Assembly (NCBI GenBank): GCA_040877625.1
Contig: JBBDNK010000041.1
Span: 310,001 to 374,000, forward strand
From: Methylonatrum sp040877625
GTDB lineage: Bacteria; Pseudomonadota; Gammaproteobacteria; Nitrococcales; Aquisalimonadaceae
Direction: 5' to 3'
DNA length: 64,000 nt
Part shown: positions 42,694-52,610 of the stretch, piece by piece
How the letters are laid out: the number at the start of each line of letters is the position of its first letter
Numbering within the stretch: the stretch's first letter is position 1
The notes under the pieces: model-generated
The model's input: the letters and a program-made list of their open reading frames with translations, nothing else
The model's database searches: none
What the model was told of the DNA's origin: nothing
Program-made: the position numbers and the translations under genes

Positions 42694-45417
42694 CTAATGG
42701 GCTTCTTCCCAGTTCTCCCCTATGCCTATGTCCACTTCCAGGGGCACCTCGAGATCGGCGGCCGCGCACATCAGCTCGGTGACCTTGCGGCCCAGCGCCT
42801 CCGCATCCTGCTCGCGGACTTCAAACACCAGCTCGTCATGAACCTGCATGACCATGCGCACCTCCGGTGCCTCGTCCCGCAGCCAACGGTCCAGGCGGAT
42901 CATGGCGCGCTTGATGATATCCGCCGCCGTACCCTGCATGGGCGCGTTGATGGCGGTCCGCTCCGCGTACTGGCGGCGCTGGCCGTTACTGGAGTTGATC
43001 TCGGGCAGGTACAGGCGGCGGCCGAAGACTGTTTCCACATAGCCCTGTTCCTTGGCCTGGGCGCGGGTGTTGTCCATATAGGCCTTGACGCCAGGGTAGC
43101 GCTGGAAATAGAGGTCCACGTACTCCTGGGCCTGGCCGCGCTCCACACTGAGCTGGCGGGCCAGCCCATAGGCGGACATGCCGTATATCAGCCCGAAGTT
43201 GATGGCCTTGGCGGCACGGCGCTGCTCGTCCGTTACCGTATCGGGCTGGCCGCCGAATACCTCGGCGGCGGTGGCGCGATGGATGTCCTCGCCCTTCGCA
43301 AAGGCCTGCCGCAGGCCTTTATCCCCGGACAGATGCGCCATGATGCGAAGCTCCACCTGGGAGTAGTCCGCAGCCAGGAGCAGGCAGCCCTGGTCGGCGA
43401 TGAAGGCCTTGCGGATACGGCGACCCTCGGGGGTCCGTACGGGGATGTTCTGCAGATTGGGGTCGGATGACGACAGCCGGCCGGTGGCGGCCACGGCCTG
43501 ATGATACGAGGTGTGCACCCGGCGGGTGCGGGCGTTGATCATCTGCGGCAGCTTGTCGGTATAGGTGGACTTGAGCTTGGACATGGCCCGGTGCTCAAGA
43601 ATCAGCCGCGGCAGGGCGTACTGCTCGGCGAGATCGTGGAGTACGGATTCAGCGGTGGATGGCTGCCCCTTGGGGGTCTTCTGCAGCACCGGCAGACCCT
43701 GTCTGTCGTAAAGGATCTCCTGGATCTGCTTGGGGGAACCGAGGTTGAAGGGGCCGCCGGCTTCCTTGTGCGCGGCCTGCTCGATCTGCAGCATTTTCTC
43801 CGCCAGCTCCCGGCTCTGCTTGGACAGCAGATCCCGGTTCACCAGCACGCCGTTGCGCTCCATGCGCGAGAGCACGGGCACCAGCGGCACCTCAATGTCG
43901 GTATAGACGGCGGCCAGTCGGCTCTCAGGCTCCAGGCGCGGCCAGAGTGTGCGGTGCAGCTGCAGGGTGACGTCGGCGTCCTCGGCGGCGTAGTCGGTGG
44001 CGATGTCCACGGAGACCTGATTGAAGGTGATCTGCTTCGCGCCCTTGCCGGCCACGTCCTCGAACTTGATGGTACTGCGGCCCAGATACTTGAGCGCCAG
44101 GGAGTCCATGTCGTGCCGGGTGGCCGTGGAGTCGAGCACATAGGACTCGAGCATGGTGTCATGGCGGATGCCGCGCAGCTCGATACCGTAGCGGGCGAGC
44201 ACGCTCATGTCGTATTTCAGGTTCTGCCCGACCTTGGGCCGATCGGGGTCTTCCAGAAGCGGCCGCAACCGCTCCAGCACCTTGTCGCGGTCGAGCTGAT
44301 CCGGTGCGCCGGGGTAGTCATGGGCCACGGGCACGTAGGCCGCCTCACCCGGTTCGATGGCGAAGGACAGGCCGACGATGGCGGCCTCCATGTAGTCCAG
44401 GCTGTCGGTCTCGAGATCGAACGAGAACAGTTCGGCCTGGTCCAGGCGTTTCAGCCAGAGATCCAGCGCAGCCGCGTCATCGATCATGACGTAACTGCCC
44501 TCGGGCCGGTCGTTGCCGGCGTCAGCCGTATCCGCCGCGCCTGCGGTTTCAGGCGCGCTGTCACCCAGCTGCGATAGCCAGGTTGCAAAATTCAAACGCT
44601 GGTAATGCGCGCGCAGCGCGCCTGTGTCCGGCTCACCGCGTACCAGACCATGCGGGTCGCGATCCAGCGTCACGTCGCAGAGGATGGTGGCCAGCTGCCG
44701 TGACAGGGGCAGATTGTCGAGATTCTCCCGCAGGCTGTCGCCGACCTTGCCCTTGATGTCGTCGGCGCCGGCGACCACGCCGTCCAGGCTGCCGAATTCG
44801 GTCAGCCACTTGGCGGCGGTCTTGGCACCCACCTTGGGCACGCCGGGGATGTTGTCGGACGTATCCCCCACCAGGGCCAGGTAATCAATGATGCATTCCG
44901 GCGGGACGCCGAACTTGCGCTTCACGCCCTCGATGTCGAGCGCGGTGTCGCTCATGGTATTGAGCAGGGTGATGCGCTCGCTCACCAGCTGCGCCATGTC
45001 CTTGTCACCAGTAGAGATGACCACGTCCCAGCCCTGCGCCTCCGCCTGGCGGGCCAGGGTGCCGATGACATCGTCCGCCTCCACGCCTTCGACTTCCAGC
45101 AGCGGCAGGCCCATGGCCTCGACGATTTCCTTCAGGGGCCGCACCTGCGGCCGGAGGTCGTCCGGCATGCTCGGCCGGTTGGCCTTGTACTGCTCGAAAA
45201 GGTCGTCGCGGAAGGTCTTGCCGGGCGCGTCAAAAACCACGGCGATATGGCTGGGGTCGTAGTCCTGCAGCAGCTTGCGCAGCATGCTCACGACGCCATA
45301 GATGGCTCCGGTCGGCTCGCCGGCGCCATTTGTCAGCGGCGGCAGGGCGTGAAAGGCCCGGTACAGGTAGGAGGATCCATCAACAAGAATCAGCGGTTTG
45401 CCAGGTTGCTCAGCCAT
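42694..45417 (-). CDS. polA: DNA polymerase I
   Basis: 907 residues with all three parts: the 5' nuclease (about 1-300; LVDGSSYLYRAFHALPPL), the 3'-5' exonuclease (about 330-520; DLETDSLDYMEA keeps the Asp/Glu pair) and the polymerase (AADYSQVELRIMAHLSGD; KAINFGLIYGMSAYGLA; VHDELVFEV). It acts in repair and Okazaki fragment processing. The start MAEQPGKPLILVDGSS was chosen; the open frame upstream is not conserved. Confidence 0.97.
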   Translation of the reverse strand: MAEQPGKPLILVDGSSYLYRAFHALPPLTNGAGEPTGAIYGVVSMLRKLLQDYDPSHIAVVFDAPGKTFRDDLFEQYKANRPSMPDDLRPQVRPLKEIVEAMGLPLLEVEGVEADDVIGTLARQAEAQGWDVVISTGDKDMAQLVSERITLLNTMSDTALDIEGVKRKFGVPPECIIDYLALVGDTSDNIPGVPKVGAKTAAKWLTEFGSLDGVVAGADDIKGKVGDSLRENLDNLPLSRQLATILCDVTLDRDPHGLVRGEPDTGALRAHYQRLNFATWLSQLGDSAPETAGAADTADAGNDRPEGSYVMIDDAAALDLWLKRLDQAELFSFDLETDSLDYMEAAIVGLSFAIEPGEAAYVPVAHDYPGAPDQLDRDKVLERLRPLLEDPDRPKVGQNLKYDMSVLARYGIELRGIRHDTMLESYVLDSTATRHDMDSLALKYLGRSTIKFEDVAGKGAKQITFNQVSVDIATDYAAEDADVTLQLHRTLWPRLEPESRLAAVYTDIEVPLVPVLSRMERNGVLVNRDLLSKQSRELAEKMLQIEQAAHKEAGGPFNLGSPKQIQEILYDRQGLPVLQKTPKGQPSTAESVLHDLAEQYALPRLILEHRAMSKLKSTYTDKLPQMINARTRRVHTSYHQAVAATGRLSSSDPNLQNIPVRTPEGRRIRKAFIADQGCLLLAADYSQVELRIMAHLSGDKGLRQAFAKGEDIHRATAAEVFGGQPDTVTDEQRRAAKAINFGLIYGMSAYGLARQLSVERGQAQEYVDLYFQRYPGVKAYMDNTRAQAKEQGYVETVFGRRLYLPEINSSNGQRRQYAERTAINAPMQGTAADIIKRAMIRLDRWLRDEAPEVRMVMQVHDELVFEVREQDAEALGRKVTELMCAAADLEVPLEVDIGIGENWEEAH

Positions 45418-45508
45418 GGTGGCCTTCTGTATGGGCGCTGCCGCTGGTTGCGGAAGCACCCGGGTTGCCGGGCAGCGCAACAGACCGCCCGGCACCCGAG
45501 GACAGCGG

Positions 45509-46261
45509 TCAGAAGTCCGCGGCCACCCCGAACCAGGGGCCTTCGATGCGCAGGTCGGCGTCGACGCCGTCGAAATCATCCAGTTTCAGGCGCTGGGAAC
45601 GGTAACCGCCTTCCACGGCGACCCCGCCCACGCCCAGACCGAAACGGTACCCCACGCGGGCGCTCAGGTCGACAAGGCTGTGACCGGCATAGCCGACAGC
45701 GCTTCCTTCAGCGCCCGCGTACAAGCCGGTCATGGGCAGGTTGAACTGCACATTCCCGTATAACATGGGCACCGGGCCGCTGAAGGTGACGGATTCCCGC
45801 TCACCGCTGGTCTGACCCTCGACTTCGGCGAGGCCGTCCAGCAACTTGATGTTCAGGCCGATATCCAGCTCCACGATATTATTCAGTGGGCTGTAGAAGA
45901 GTATGAAATCGGTCTGATTGAGCTCCAGCTTGGATTTCACGTTTTCAGCGTAAGGGGTGCCGCCAAAAACATAGACAGCAGTGCCCTGTCCGTCCAGGGA
46001 GATGGGCGTATGCTGAAATTTCAGGTTGGGAATCACCGGGACAACGTGCTTGAACCTGGCCCAGTAGAACATGCTGCTGTCGGCTCCGATGTTCAGATCG
46101 TCCTCGATATCCAGGCGGTCACTGTCATCGCCGCCCTTGAAATCGCCACTGGGGTTCTGCTGCCAGGAGCCCACTCCCGCCGACAGGCCGACCAGCGCAT
46201 GGCTCTGGCTGGCGTACAACAGGGATGCGGAGAGAATCGCGAGAGCCGGGATGAGACGCAT
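45509..46261 (-). CDS. Outer membrane beta-barrel protein (TIGR04219-like)
   Basis: 250 residues. A signal peptide (LIPALAILSASLLYASQSHA) is followed by alternating strands and a terminal aromatic (GVAADF), as for a small porin-like barrel. It matches the layout of the TIGR04219 outer membrane protein family by memory. It is probably transcribed in the same direction as polA but separately, 91 bp upstream of it. Function unknown. Confidence 0.78.
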   Translation of the reverse strand: MRLIPALAILSASLLYASQSHALVGLSAGVGSWQQNPSGDFKGGDDSDRLDIEDDLNIGADSSMFYWARFKHVVPVIPNLKFQHTPISLDGQGTAVYVFGGTPYAENVKSKLELNQTDFILFYSPLNNIVELDIGLNIKLLDGLAEVEGQTSGERESVTFSGPVPMLYGNVQFNLPMTGLYAGAEGSAVGYAGHSLVDLSARVGYRFGLGVGGVAVEGGYRSQRLKLDDFDGVDADLRIEGPWFGVAADF

Positions 46262-46383
46262 GTGACCTCCAGGGGGTCGATTTGTTGGTTTGGCGCTGTC
46301 GCACCACGGGTTATCTGCCTTAGGATACGCAAAGATCAATAATTAACTGTGAACCCAGCCATGGAATTGCAGATGGAGCGCTC

Positions 46384-47106
46384 ATGAACAGCATCGAGGA
46401 CAAATACGTCGGCAGGCCTCCGGTTAATGATTCCATCATGACGCGAGAGTCCTGGAAGGTTTTCCAGGTCATGGCGGAGTTCGTGGAAGGCTTCGAGCGG
46501 CTGGCGCAGATCAAGCCCTCTGTCAGCGTCTTCGGCTCGGCCCGAACGCCACCCGACCATCCCTACTACCAACTTGCCGAAGAGACCGCGCGCCAGCTTT
46601 CCGATGCCGGCTTCTCGGTGGTCAGCGGCGGCGGCCCGGGCATTATGGAGGCCGCCAATCGCGGCGCCCAGGCCGGTAAATCCTTGAGTATCGGGTTGAA
46701 TATCCAGCTGCCTCAGGAACAGGTGGGCAACCCCTATCAGGACATCAGCCTGCATTTCCGGCATTTCTTCACCCGCAAGGTGATGTTCGTGAAGTATGCC
46801 TCCGCCTATGTGGTGCTCCCCGGCGGCTTCGGTACCCTCGACGAACTGGCGGAAATCCTCACGCTGGTACAGACCGGAAAGACCCGGCGCATCCCCATCA
46901 TTCTGGTCCATAGCGGTTTCTGGGGAGGGCTCGTGGCATGGTTCAAGGAGCGGCTGGTCGAGGAGGGGATGATCGGCCCGCAGGACATGGACCTGTTCCA
47001 CGTGGTCGACAAGCCGGAGGACGTCGTCCACGCCATTTTCGATCACTACGAGCACCGGGGCTTCGAGCCTTCGGCCCGGGAGCGCGAGATCCTGCTCGAT
47101 CTGTAG
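46384..47106 (+). CDS. LOG family protein (TIGR00730-type)
   Basis: 240 residues with the two diagnostic motifs: SGGGPGIMEAANRGA (about 80) and PGGFGTLDELAE (about 143). Family members hydrolyse nucleoside 5'-monophosphates to base and ribose 5-phosphate (cytokinin-activating LOG or AMP nucleosidase-like). It is divergent from the outer membrane protein gene and followed by DUF2782. Confidence 0.92.
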   Translation: MNSIEDKYVGRPPVNDSIMTRESWKVFQVMAEFVEGFERLAQIKPSVSVFGSARTPPDHPYYQLAEETARQLSDAGFSVVSGGGPGIMEAANRGAQAGKSLSIGLNIQLPQEQVGNPYQDISLHFRHFFTRKVMFVKYASAYVVLPGGFGTLDELAEILTLVQTGKTRRIPIILVHSGFWGGLVAWFKERLVEEGMIGPQDMDLFHVVDKPEDVVHAIFDHYEHRGFEPSAREREILLDL

Positions 47107-47141
47107 GGAATCAGAAGTCCGAGTCAAACGAGGTTAACACT

Positions 47142-47483
47142 ATGCGAGCGTGCACTGGATGGATGTTGTCGGGCCTGCTGGCTCTGCAGCTTACGGCCGC
47201 GTGGGCTCAGGAGGGTCGGGCACCGGTCATCACCGCACCGCCGCCCCCGGAGGAGCTCACCCTGGGCGAGGAGCTAACGCCCAGAGTCACCATTGTTGAG
47301 CGCACTTGGGCCACAATCGAGGAATACAGCGTCAACGGCCGCGTCTACGCGGTAAAAATCACGCCCGCCATCGGCCCCGCCTATTATCTCTACGACGCCG
47401 ATGGCGACGGAGAGCTGGGCACGCGCATTGAGGCGGTAGGCGGTGCGCCGGATATCAACCAGTGGAGAATCATTGAGTGGTAG
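47142..47483 (+). CDS. DUF2782 family protein
   Basis: 113 residues. A signal peptide ends around AAWAQ, followed by a small acidic domain (YYLYDADGDGELGTR) ending NQWRIIEW, characteristic of DUF2782. In gammaproteobacteria this family is often encoded beside polA. Function unknown. Its 3' end overlaps the convergent methyltransferase gene by 14 bp. Confidence 0.85.
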   Translation: MRACTGWMLSGLLALQLTAAWAQEGRAPVITAPPPPEELTLGEELTPRVTIVERTWATIEEYSVNGRVYAVKITPAIGPAYYLYDADGDGELGTRIEAVGGAPDINQWRIIEW

Positions 47484-49083
47484 GTTCAGCCAGCGTGCCT
47501 GCTTTTTTGAAGCAGTCCAAGGCCGCCTTGCGCTGCCCCTTGTACTCCAGACACGTTCCCATGTAGTAAAGCGCATGGCCGTTGTCCTCATTCCTGTCCA
47601 GAGCCTGCCTGGCGTTGGATAAACAGGCGTCGTACATTCCCATGGCAGAATAGAGAGCCCTTGCCCAATTTGCAGCAAATTCAATACCGGGAACCCTTGG
47701 ATGAAAGTTAGCTTCAACACAGAATAATGCGAATTTTAATTGCCGCTTCTGATCAGGCCGCAGCTCGGAATAAATCTCAGACAATATTGCCCCGCAAGCC
47801 GCGAACGTCATCGGATCGTAGTTCGATAACTGCATCACCGACATACACACCCTGAACTTCAGCTCTGCATTCGCATCATCAAGATTCGCTCTTCTTGCTA
47901 AAATCGGCATATTGGCCAGCGCATGCACCGACACCTTTTTCATCAACGTGCTATTGGCAAAATAGCGGGTATGTTCGAATTTTCGCGCCGGATTCTGTGG
48001 CGAAATATACATCCCGGTATTCAGCGCATTGCTCTCTGACGGAATAAAGGCATAACCACCCCGCAGTTCAAAATACCGTGCCAGAGCATCGAAATTGACC
48101 ATAAACGACGTGCATTCATGCATTGGCTCAAAAGATACCTCTCGGAGCCCCAGTAGGTTATTCTTATTGCAGAACCCCTTGTCAGAAACCAACAGTGCAA
48201 AATTACCGCCCGAAATGGCTTCCAGTTTTTCTATGCACTTTAATGCCCCCACAGGAAACAGAATACTTGCCTGGTCGACGTCCTTCAGATAGCTATCAAG
48301 AATTGCGTTGAAATTTGGGTTATTATAGTAGTCTGGATTGACATCAATATAGGAGTCAATTTTTCTAACTTCATCAAAGCGGGGAGCAACACCAGGATTC
48401 GACGCTTCTCGATAGAAAGTCACTCTCCCTTCGCGCAAAACTCCGTTATCAACATGGAAGAAATCCTGTCGAATGGTGTCAAAGAAGTAATTTGCCGTAG
48501 CGATAATATGGCAATTACTGCTTCCCGGCACCAGGGACTCACCTGATCTCTTGAGCTGCAGCATCGAATCCTTTTCTGGGTCGAAAACAGCAAAATCCAG
48601 TAACCCCGATGTCAGGAACGGCTGAAGCTCTTTACATCGCTCCCAGCTTTCCACGTTATTATCAGCGAAATCGGTCGCGACGTAGCGGACTTGAATACCT
48701 CGCAGGCATTCGAAGCTTTCTCGCTTCTCCACCAACTCCTTGAGCAAGTAGTAGCAGAACAGGCTCTGCCCGGCCCCCAGCTCTACGATGTATACGGGCG
48801 TATGCTTACCGAGAGACGGCGCGATATCGAGCAGGTAGGCGATTATGCAGGATGCGTAAGTTTCCGCGATACTAGGATTGCTGGTCGCATAGTATGGGAT
48901 CGCCTCCCATGCCTTGGGCCCGGCCTGTTTGTAAAAGTCTTCGATCATCTTCCAGAGGATACAGTCCGAGAATTTCTTCCTGACCTCCAGAATTTCGATT
49001 TTATTTTCGCTCAGGCCTGGATTTTTCTCGCGAATTCTTGCGATTTCGTCATTGATATCTGGCAGATTGGCGCTCACGATCAA
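47470..49083 (-). CDS. MidA/NDUFAF7-like SAM methyltransferase with C-terminal TPR repeats
   Basis: 537 residues. The N-terminal two thirds resemble SAM-dependent methyltransferases: motif I PVYIVELGAGQSLFCYYLL (about 103-121), an acidic post-II position in YVATDFADNN, and a MidA-like ANYFFDTIRQDFF. The last 120 residues hold two or three TPR-like helical pairs (ARALYSAMGMYDACLSNARQ; ALYYMGTCLEYKGQRKAALD). Base composition and codon use are clearly AT-richer than its neighbours, pointing to recent transfer. Substrate unknown; a protein arginine or other methyltransferase role is speculation. Confidence 0.65.
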   Translation of the reverse strand: MIVSANLPDINDEIARIREKNPGLSENKIEILEVRKKFSDCILWKMIEDFYKQAGPKAWEAIPYYATSNPSIAETYASCIIAYLLDIAPSLGKHTPVYIVELGAGQSLFCYYLLKELVEKRESFECLRGIQVRYVATDFADNNVESWERCKELQPFLTSGLLDFAVFDPEKDSMLQLKRSGESLVPGSSNCHIIATANYFFDTIRQDFFHVDNGVLREGRVTFYREASNPGVAPRFDEVRKIDSYIDVNPDYYNNPNFNAILDSYLKDVDQASILFPVGALKCIEKLEAISGGNFALLVSDKGFCNKNNLLGLREVSFEPMHECTSFMVNFDALARYFELRGGYAFIPSESNALNTGMYISPQNPARKFEHTRYFANSTLMKKVSVHALANMPILARRANLDDANAELKFRVCMSVMQLSNYDPMTFAACGAILSEIYSELRPDQKRQLKFALFCVEANFHPRVPGIEFAANWARALYSAMGMYDACLSNARQALDRNEDNGHALYYMGTCLEYKGQRKAALDCFKKAGTLAEPTTQ

Positions 49084-49181
49084 TCCTTTGATGTTCGTTC
49101 ATGGGTGAGCGCCAGTAACCCACAATTGGTCCGCGCATAAAATGCAACGGATGTATTACCGCTAAAGATGAGGCCCTGGTC

Positions 49182-51353
49182 TTAACCGGCCTGCAGGTTG
49201 GCATAGGCTGCCACCAGCCACTTGGTGCCGACGGCGCTGAAGTTCACCTGAATGCGGGCGCTGGCGCCCTGGCCTTCGTAGCGCACCACCACGCCGTCGC
49301 CGAACTTTTCATGCCGGACCGGTTGACCAAGACGGAAGCCGCCCACGGGTGCGGGATCACTGCCCAGCCCGGCGCGCACCGCCATGCGCGGGCGGGTAAC
49401 GCTCATGCGGGTGCGTACCTGGTGGATATGCTCCTCGGGGATTTCTCTGAGAAACCTGGACGGCGCGCAATAATTATCGCTGCCATGCAGGCGCCGCTTC
49501 TCCGCCCAGGTGAGGACAAGGTTGCGGCAGGCGCGGGTAATTCCCACGTAGCAGAGCCGCCGCTCTTCCTCCAAACGGTCCGGGTCTTCCGCGGACATGC
49601 GATGCGGAAACAACCCCTCTTCCATGCCGGCCAGAAATACCGTTGGGAACTCCAGGCCCTTGGCGGAGTGCAGCGTCATGAGCTGGACGCAGTCTTCCCA
49701 GTCGTCGCCCTGGCCTTCGCCGGCCTCCAGGGCGGCGTGTGAGAGAAACGCGGTGAGCACGTCCATCTCGCCGTCCGACTCCCATTCCTGCTCAAAGGTG
49801 CGGGCGGCGGTGATCAGCTCGTCCAGGTTTTCAAGACGGGATTCACCGCGGTCGTCCTTGTCTTTCTCGAACAGTTCCCGCAGACCGCTGCCGCGAATGG
49901 CTGTCTCGATGCGCTGGGCCATGGGCTGGCCATCGACGGCCTCGGCGAGGGTGTCGATCAGGGCCAGAAACCGGGTCACCGCGGTGGCCGCCCGGGACGG
50001 CAGCAGCTTTTCATCGAGGACGACCAGTGCGGCATCCCAGAGGCTGAGATCACGCCGGCGCGCCTGCTCTCGCAGCGCATCCAGGGTCTTGCCGCCGATG
50101 CCTCGGGCCGGCGTATTGACCACCCGCTCGAAGGAGGCATCGTCGTGGCGGATAGTCAGCAGGCGCAGGTAGGCCAGCGCATCCTTGATTTCAGCACGCT
50201 CGAAGAAGCGCAGACCGCCGTACACGCGGTAGGGGATGCCGTGCGCCAGCAAAGCCTCTTCGAAGACACGGCTTTGCGCGTTTGAACGGTAGAGAATGGC
50301 GAAATCCGATCGCCGGGCATCACCCTCCTGCAACGCCGCATTGACGCGGTCCACGACGAAGCGGGCTTCGTCCAGTTCGTTGAAGGCGGCGTACAGGCTG
50401 ATGGGCTCGCCGCGTTCGCCGGACGTCCACAGCTGTTTGCCCATGCGGCCGCTGTTGTTGTCGATGAGAGCATTGGCGGCGTCGAGAATGTGCCCGGTGG
50501 AGCGGTAATTCTGCTCCAGGCGCACCGTACGGGTATCGGCGTAGTCGTCGGTAAAACGGCGGATGTTCTCCACCCGCGCACCGCGCCAGCCGTAGATGGA
50601 CTGATCGTCGTCGCCCACCACGAAGCAGTCGGCATCGGGCCCCGCCAATAGCCGCAGCCAGGCATACTGAATGCCGTTGGTGTCCTGGAATTCATCCACC
50701 AGAATGTGCCGGAACTGATCCCGGTAATGTGCGAGCAGCCCGGCATTGCCGCGCAGCAGCTCGAAGGCCCGCAACAGCAGCTCGGCGAAATCCACCTGGC
50801 CGCCGCGCTCGCAGGCCTGCTGGTAGGCGCGATAGATTCGCACCATGCGGTCGGTGTACGGGTCATTACCCTCGCCGAGATCGTCCGGCCGCAGACCGTC
50901 GTCCTTGCGGCTGTTGATAAAGCCCTGCACCTGGCGCACCGGCCAGCGGGCTTCGTCAATCTCCAGAGCACGCATGACGCGCTTGATAAGGCGCTTCTGA
51001 TCTTCCGAATCCAGTATCTGGAAGGCGTCCGGCAGACCGGCTTCGCGCGCATGGCGGCGCAGCAGCCGGTGCGAGAGGCCATGAAAGGTGCCCACCCACA
51101 TGCCTGCCGCGGAGAAGCCGAGCAGGGCCTCGATGCGGCCGCGCATTTCCCCGGCGGCCTTGTTGGTGAAGGTGACGGCCAGCACGGAATACGGCGATGC
51201 GCCCTCCACGCGATTGAGCCAGGCCGCGCGGTGCACCAGCACGCGGGTCTTGCCGCTGCCGGCACCGGCCAGCACGAGGGTCCGCCCCAGGGGCGCGGAA
51301 ACGGCCTCCCGCTGGGCATCGTTCAGGGGGTCGAGTATGTCTGATACGTCCAT
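49182..51353 (-). CDS. uvrD: DNA helicase II (UvrD)
   Basis: 723 residues of the superfamily 1A helicase fold: Walker A AGAGSGKTRVLVHR, DEFQDTN (motif II), GDDDQSIYGWRGA (motif III), TLHSAKGLEFPTVF (motif V) and VGITRA (motif VI). The N-terminus MDVSDILDPLNDAQREAV is typical of UvrD rather than Rep. It removes nicked strands in mismatch and nucleotide excision repair. Confidence 0.95.
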   Translation of the reverse strand: MDVSDILDPLNDAQREAVSAPLGRTLVLAGAGSGKTRVLVHRAAWLNRVEGASPYSVLAVTFTNKAAGEMRGRIEALLGFSAAGMWVGTFHGLSHRLLRRHAREAGLPDAFQILDSEDQKRLIKRVMRALEIDEARWPVRQVQGFINSRKDDGLRPDDLGEGNDPYTDRMVRIYRAYQQACERGGQVDFAELLLRAFELLRGNAGLLAHYRDQFRHILVDEFQDTNGIQYAWLRLLAGPDADCFVVGDDDQSIYGWRGARVENIRRFTDDYADTRTVRLEQNYRSTGHILDAANALIDNNSGRMGKQLWTSGERGEPISLYAAFNELDEARFVVDRVNAALQEGDARRSDFAILYRSNAQSRVFEEALLAHGIPYRVYGGLRFFERAEIKDALAYLRLLTIRHDDASFERVVNTPARGIGGKTLDALREQARRRDLSLWDAALVVLDEKLLPSRAATAVTRFLALIDTLAEAVDGQPMAQRIETAIRGSGLRELFEKDKDDRGESRLENLDELITAARTFEQEWESDGEMDVLTAFLSHAALEAGEGQGDDWEDCVQLMTLHSAKGLEFPTVFLAGMEEGLFPHRMSAEDPDRLEEERRLCYVGITRACRNLVLTWAEKRRLHGSDNYCAPSRFLREIPEEHIHQVRTRMSVTRPRMAVRAGLGSDPAPVGGFRLGQPVRHEKFGDGVVVRYEGQGASARIQVNFSAVGTKWLVAAYANLQAG

Positions 51354-51462
51354 GGGGGAGGAGTGTACCAGCAGGAGAGGTCGGTTCGGAGCACCGGCAT
51401 ACCGAACATGGCCCGAAGAAACCGCAAGCCATTAATTTCGCCGCCGCGCCCGCCTTTTTCCG

Positions 51463-52377
51463 TCATTGGTCAGCGCCGAGATTACGGATCGATTCCAGTC
51501 CCTGCACCGTTTCCGCTATTGCCTTCACCGCCGGCTCCCTTGGCGAACCCTTACGCCAGACCATGGCGATATGACGCAACGGCGGCGGACTGACGAAGCG
51601 GTGCAATACGACTGCACTGGCGTTGGCAAGCGAGGGATTCGCCGCCAGCTCCGGCAACAGGGTGATGCCGGCGCCGGCGGCGACCATCTGGCGCAGCGTT
51701 TCCAGGCTGGTGGCGCGGAACTCACGTTCCTCGCGGGCGCCCACCAGTTTGCAAACGTCCAGCGCCTGATCGCGCAAGCAATGGCCCTCCTCCAGCAACA
51801 GCAGGCGCTCCCCGGAGAGGCGTTTCAGATCAATGCGGTCGGTGTCCACGAGCGGATGGCCCCGTGGCGCCGCCAGCAGGAACGGTTCATCGTAGAGCGC
51901 CTCCTGGGCGAAGGAATCCGCACCGTCCACAGGCAGGGCGAGTATTCCGGCGTCCACTTCGCCCCGGCGCAACCGGTCCAGCAGGTGGGCGGTTTGATCC
52001 TCGTACAGCATCGGCCGCAGCCGGGGCAAATGCTCGCGGATGGCCGGCACCAGGTGCGGCAGCAGATAAGGCGCCACGGTGGGAATCAGTGACAGGCGAA
52101 TGTCACCTGCCATGGGGTCGCTTGCCGCGCGGGATACCTCGATAATGTCATCGGCGGCGGACAGGATGTAGCGTGCCCGGGTTGCCACTTCCTCCCCGAT
52201 CGGCGTGAGCATCACCTGCTTGTTGGTACGTTCAACCAGAATCACCCCGAGAAATGCTTCCAGCTTCTTCAACTGGGCACTCAGAGTTGGCTGGCTGACG
52301 TGGCTGGCTTCCGCGGCGCGGCCGAAGTGCCGATACCGGGCGACCTCCACCAGATAACGCAGGTCCCGCAGGTTCAT
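51463..52377 (-). CDS. oxyR: OxyR-type LysR peroxide sensor
   Basis: 304 residues. N-terminal HTH (FGRAAEASHVSQPTLSAQLKKLE) and LysR effector domain. The redox pair is conserved: Cys200 and Cys209 in EEGHCLRDQALDVC, equivalent to C199/C208 of E. coli OxyR. It activates antioxidant genes after disulfide formation by peroxide. It is divergent from the response regulator gene, with 233 bp between them. Confidence 0.95.
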   Translation of the reverse strand: MNLRDLRYLVEVARYRHFGRAAEASHVSQPTLSAQLKKLEAFLGVILVERTNKQVMLTPIGEEVATRARYILSAADDIIEVSRAASDPMAGDIRLSLIPTVAPYLLPHLVPAIREHLPRLRPMLYEDQTAHLLDRLRRGEVDAGILALPVDGADSFAQEALYDEPFLLAAPRGHPLVDTDRIDLKRLSGERLLLLEEGHCLRDQALDVCKLVGAREEREFRATSLETLRQMVAAGAGITLLPELAANPSLANASAVVLHRFVSPPPLRHIAMVWRKGSPREPAVKAIAETVQGLESIRNLGADQ

Positions 52378-52610
52378 GACTCACTCCTCATATGGGCGAC
52401 CCGCTCTCACTCCACCCCATCTGAATGCGCATTGGTCGTGAAACCGTACGCATTCGGCGACCGAATTGGGACAGATGGCGCGGCGCTCGCGTATCATGCA
52501 GATGACCGAAAGCGGCATAATGCTGCATGCACCTCCGGGCGGGCCGTCCGCTAATGTGCGCATACAGGTCACGGTTACCTATAACATTAAAACAGCGCAG
52601 GACCTGCCCC

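Noticed and set aside
43501..44577. Plus-strand frame inside polA
   Set aside because: Shadow of the polymerase I exonuclease and polymerase coding region.
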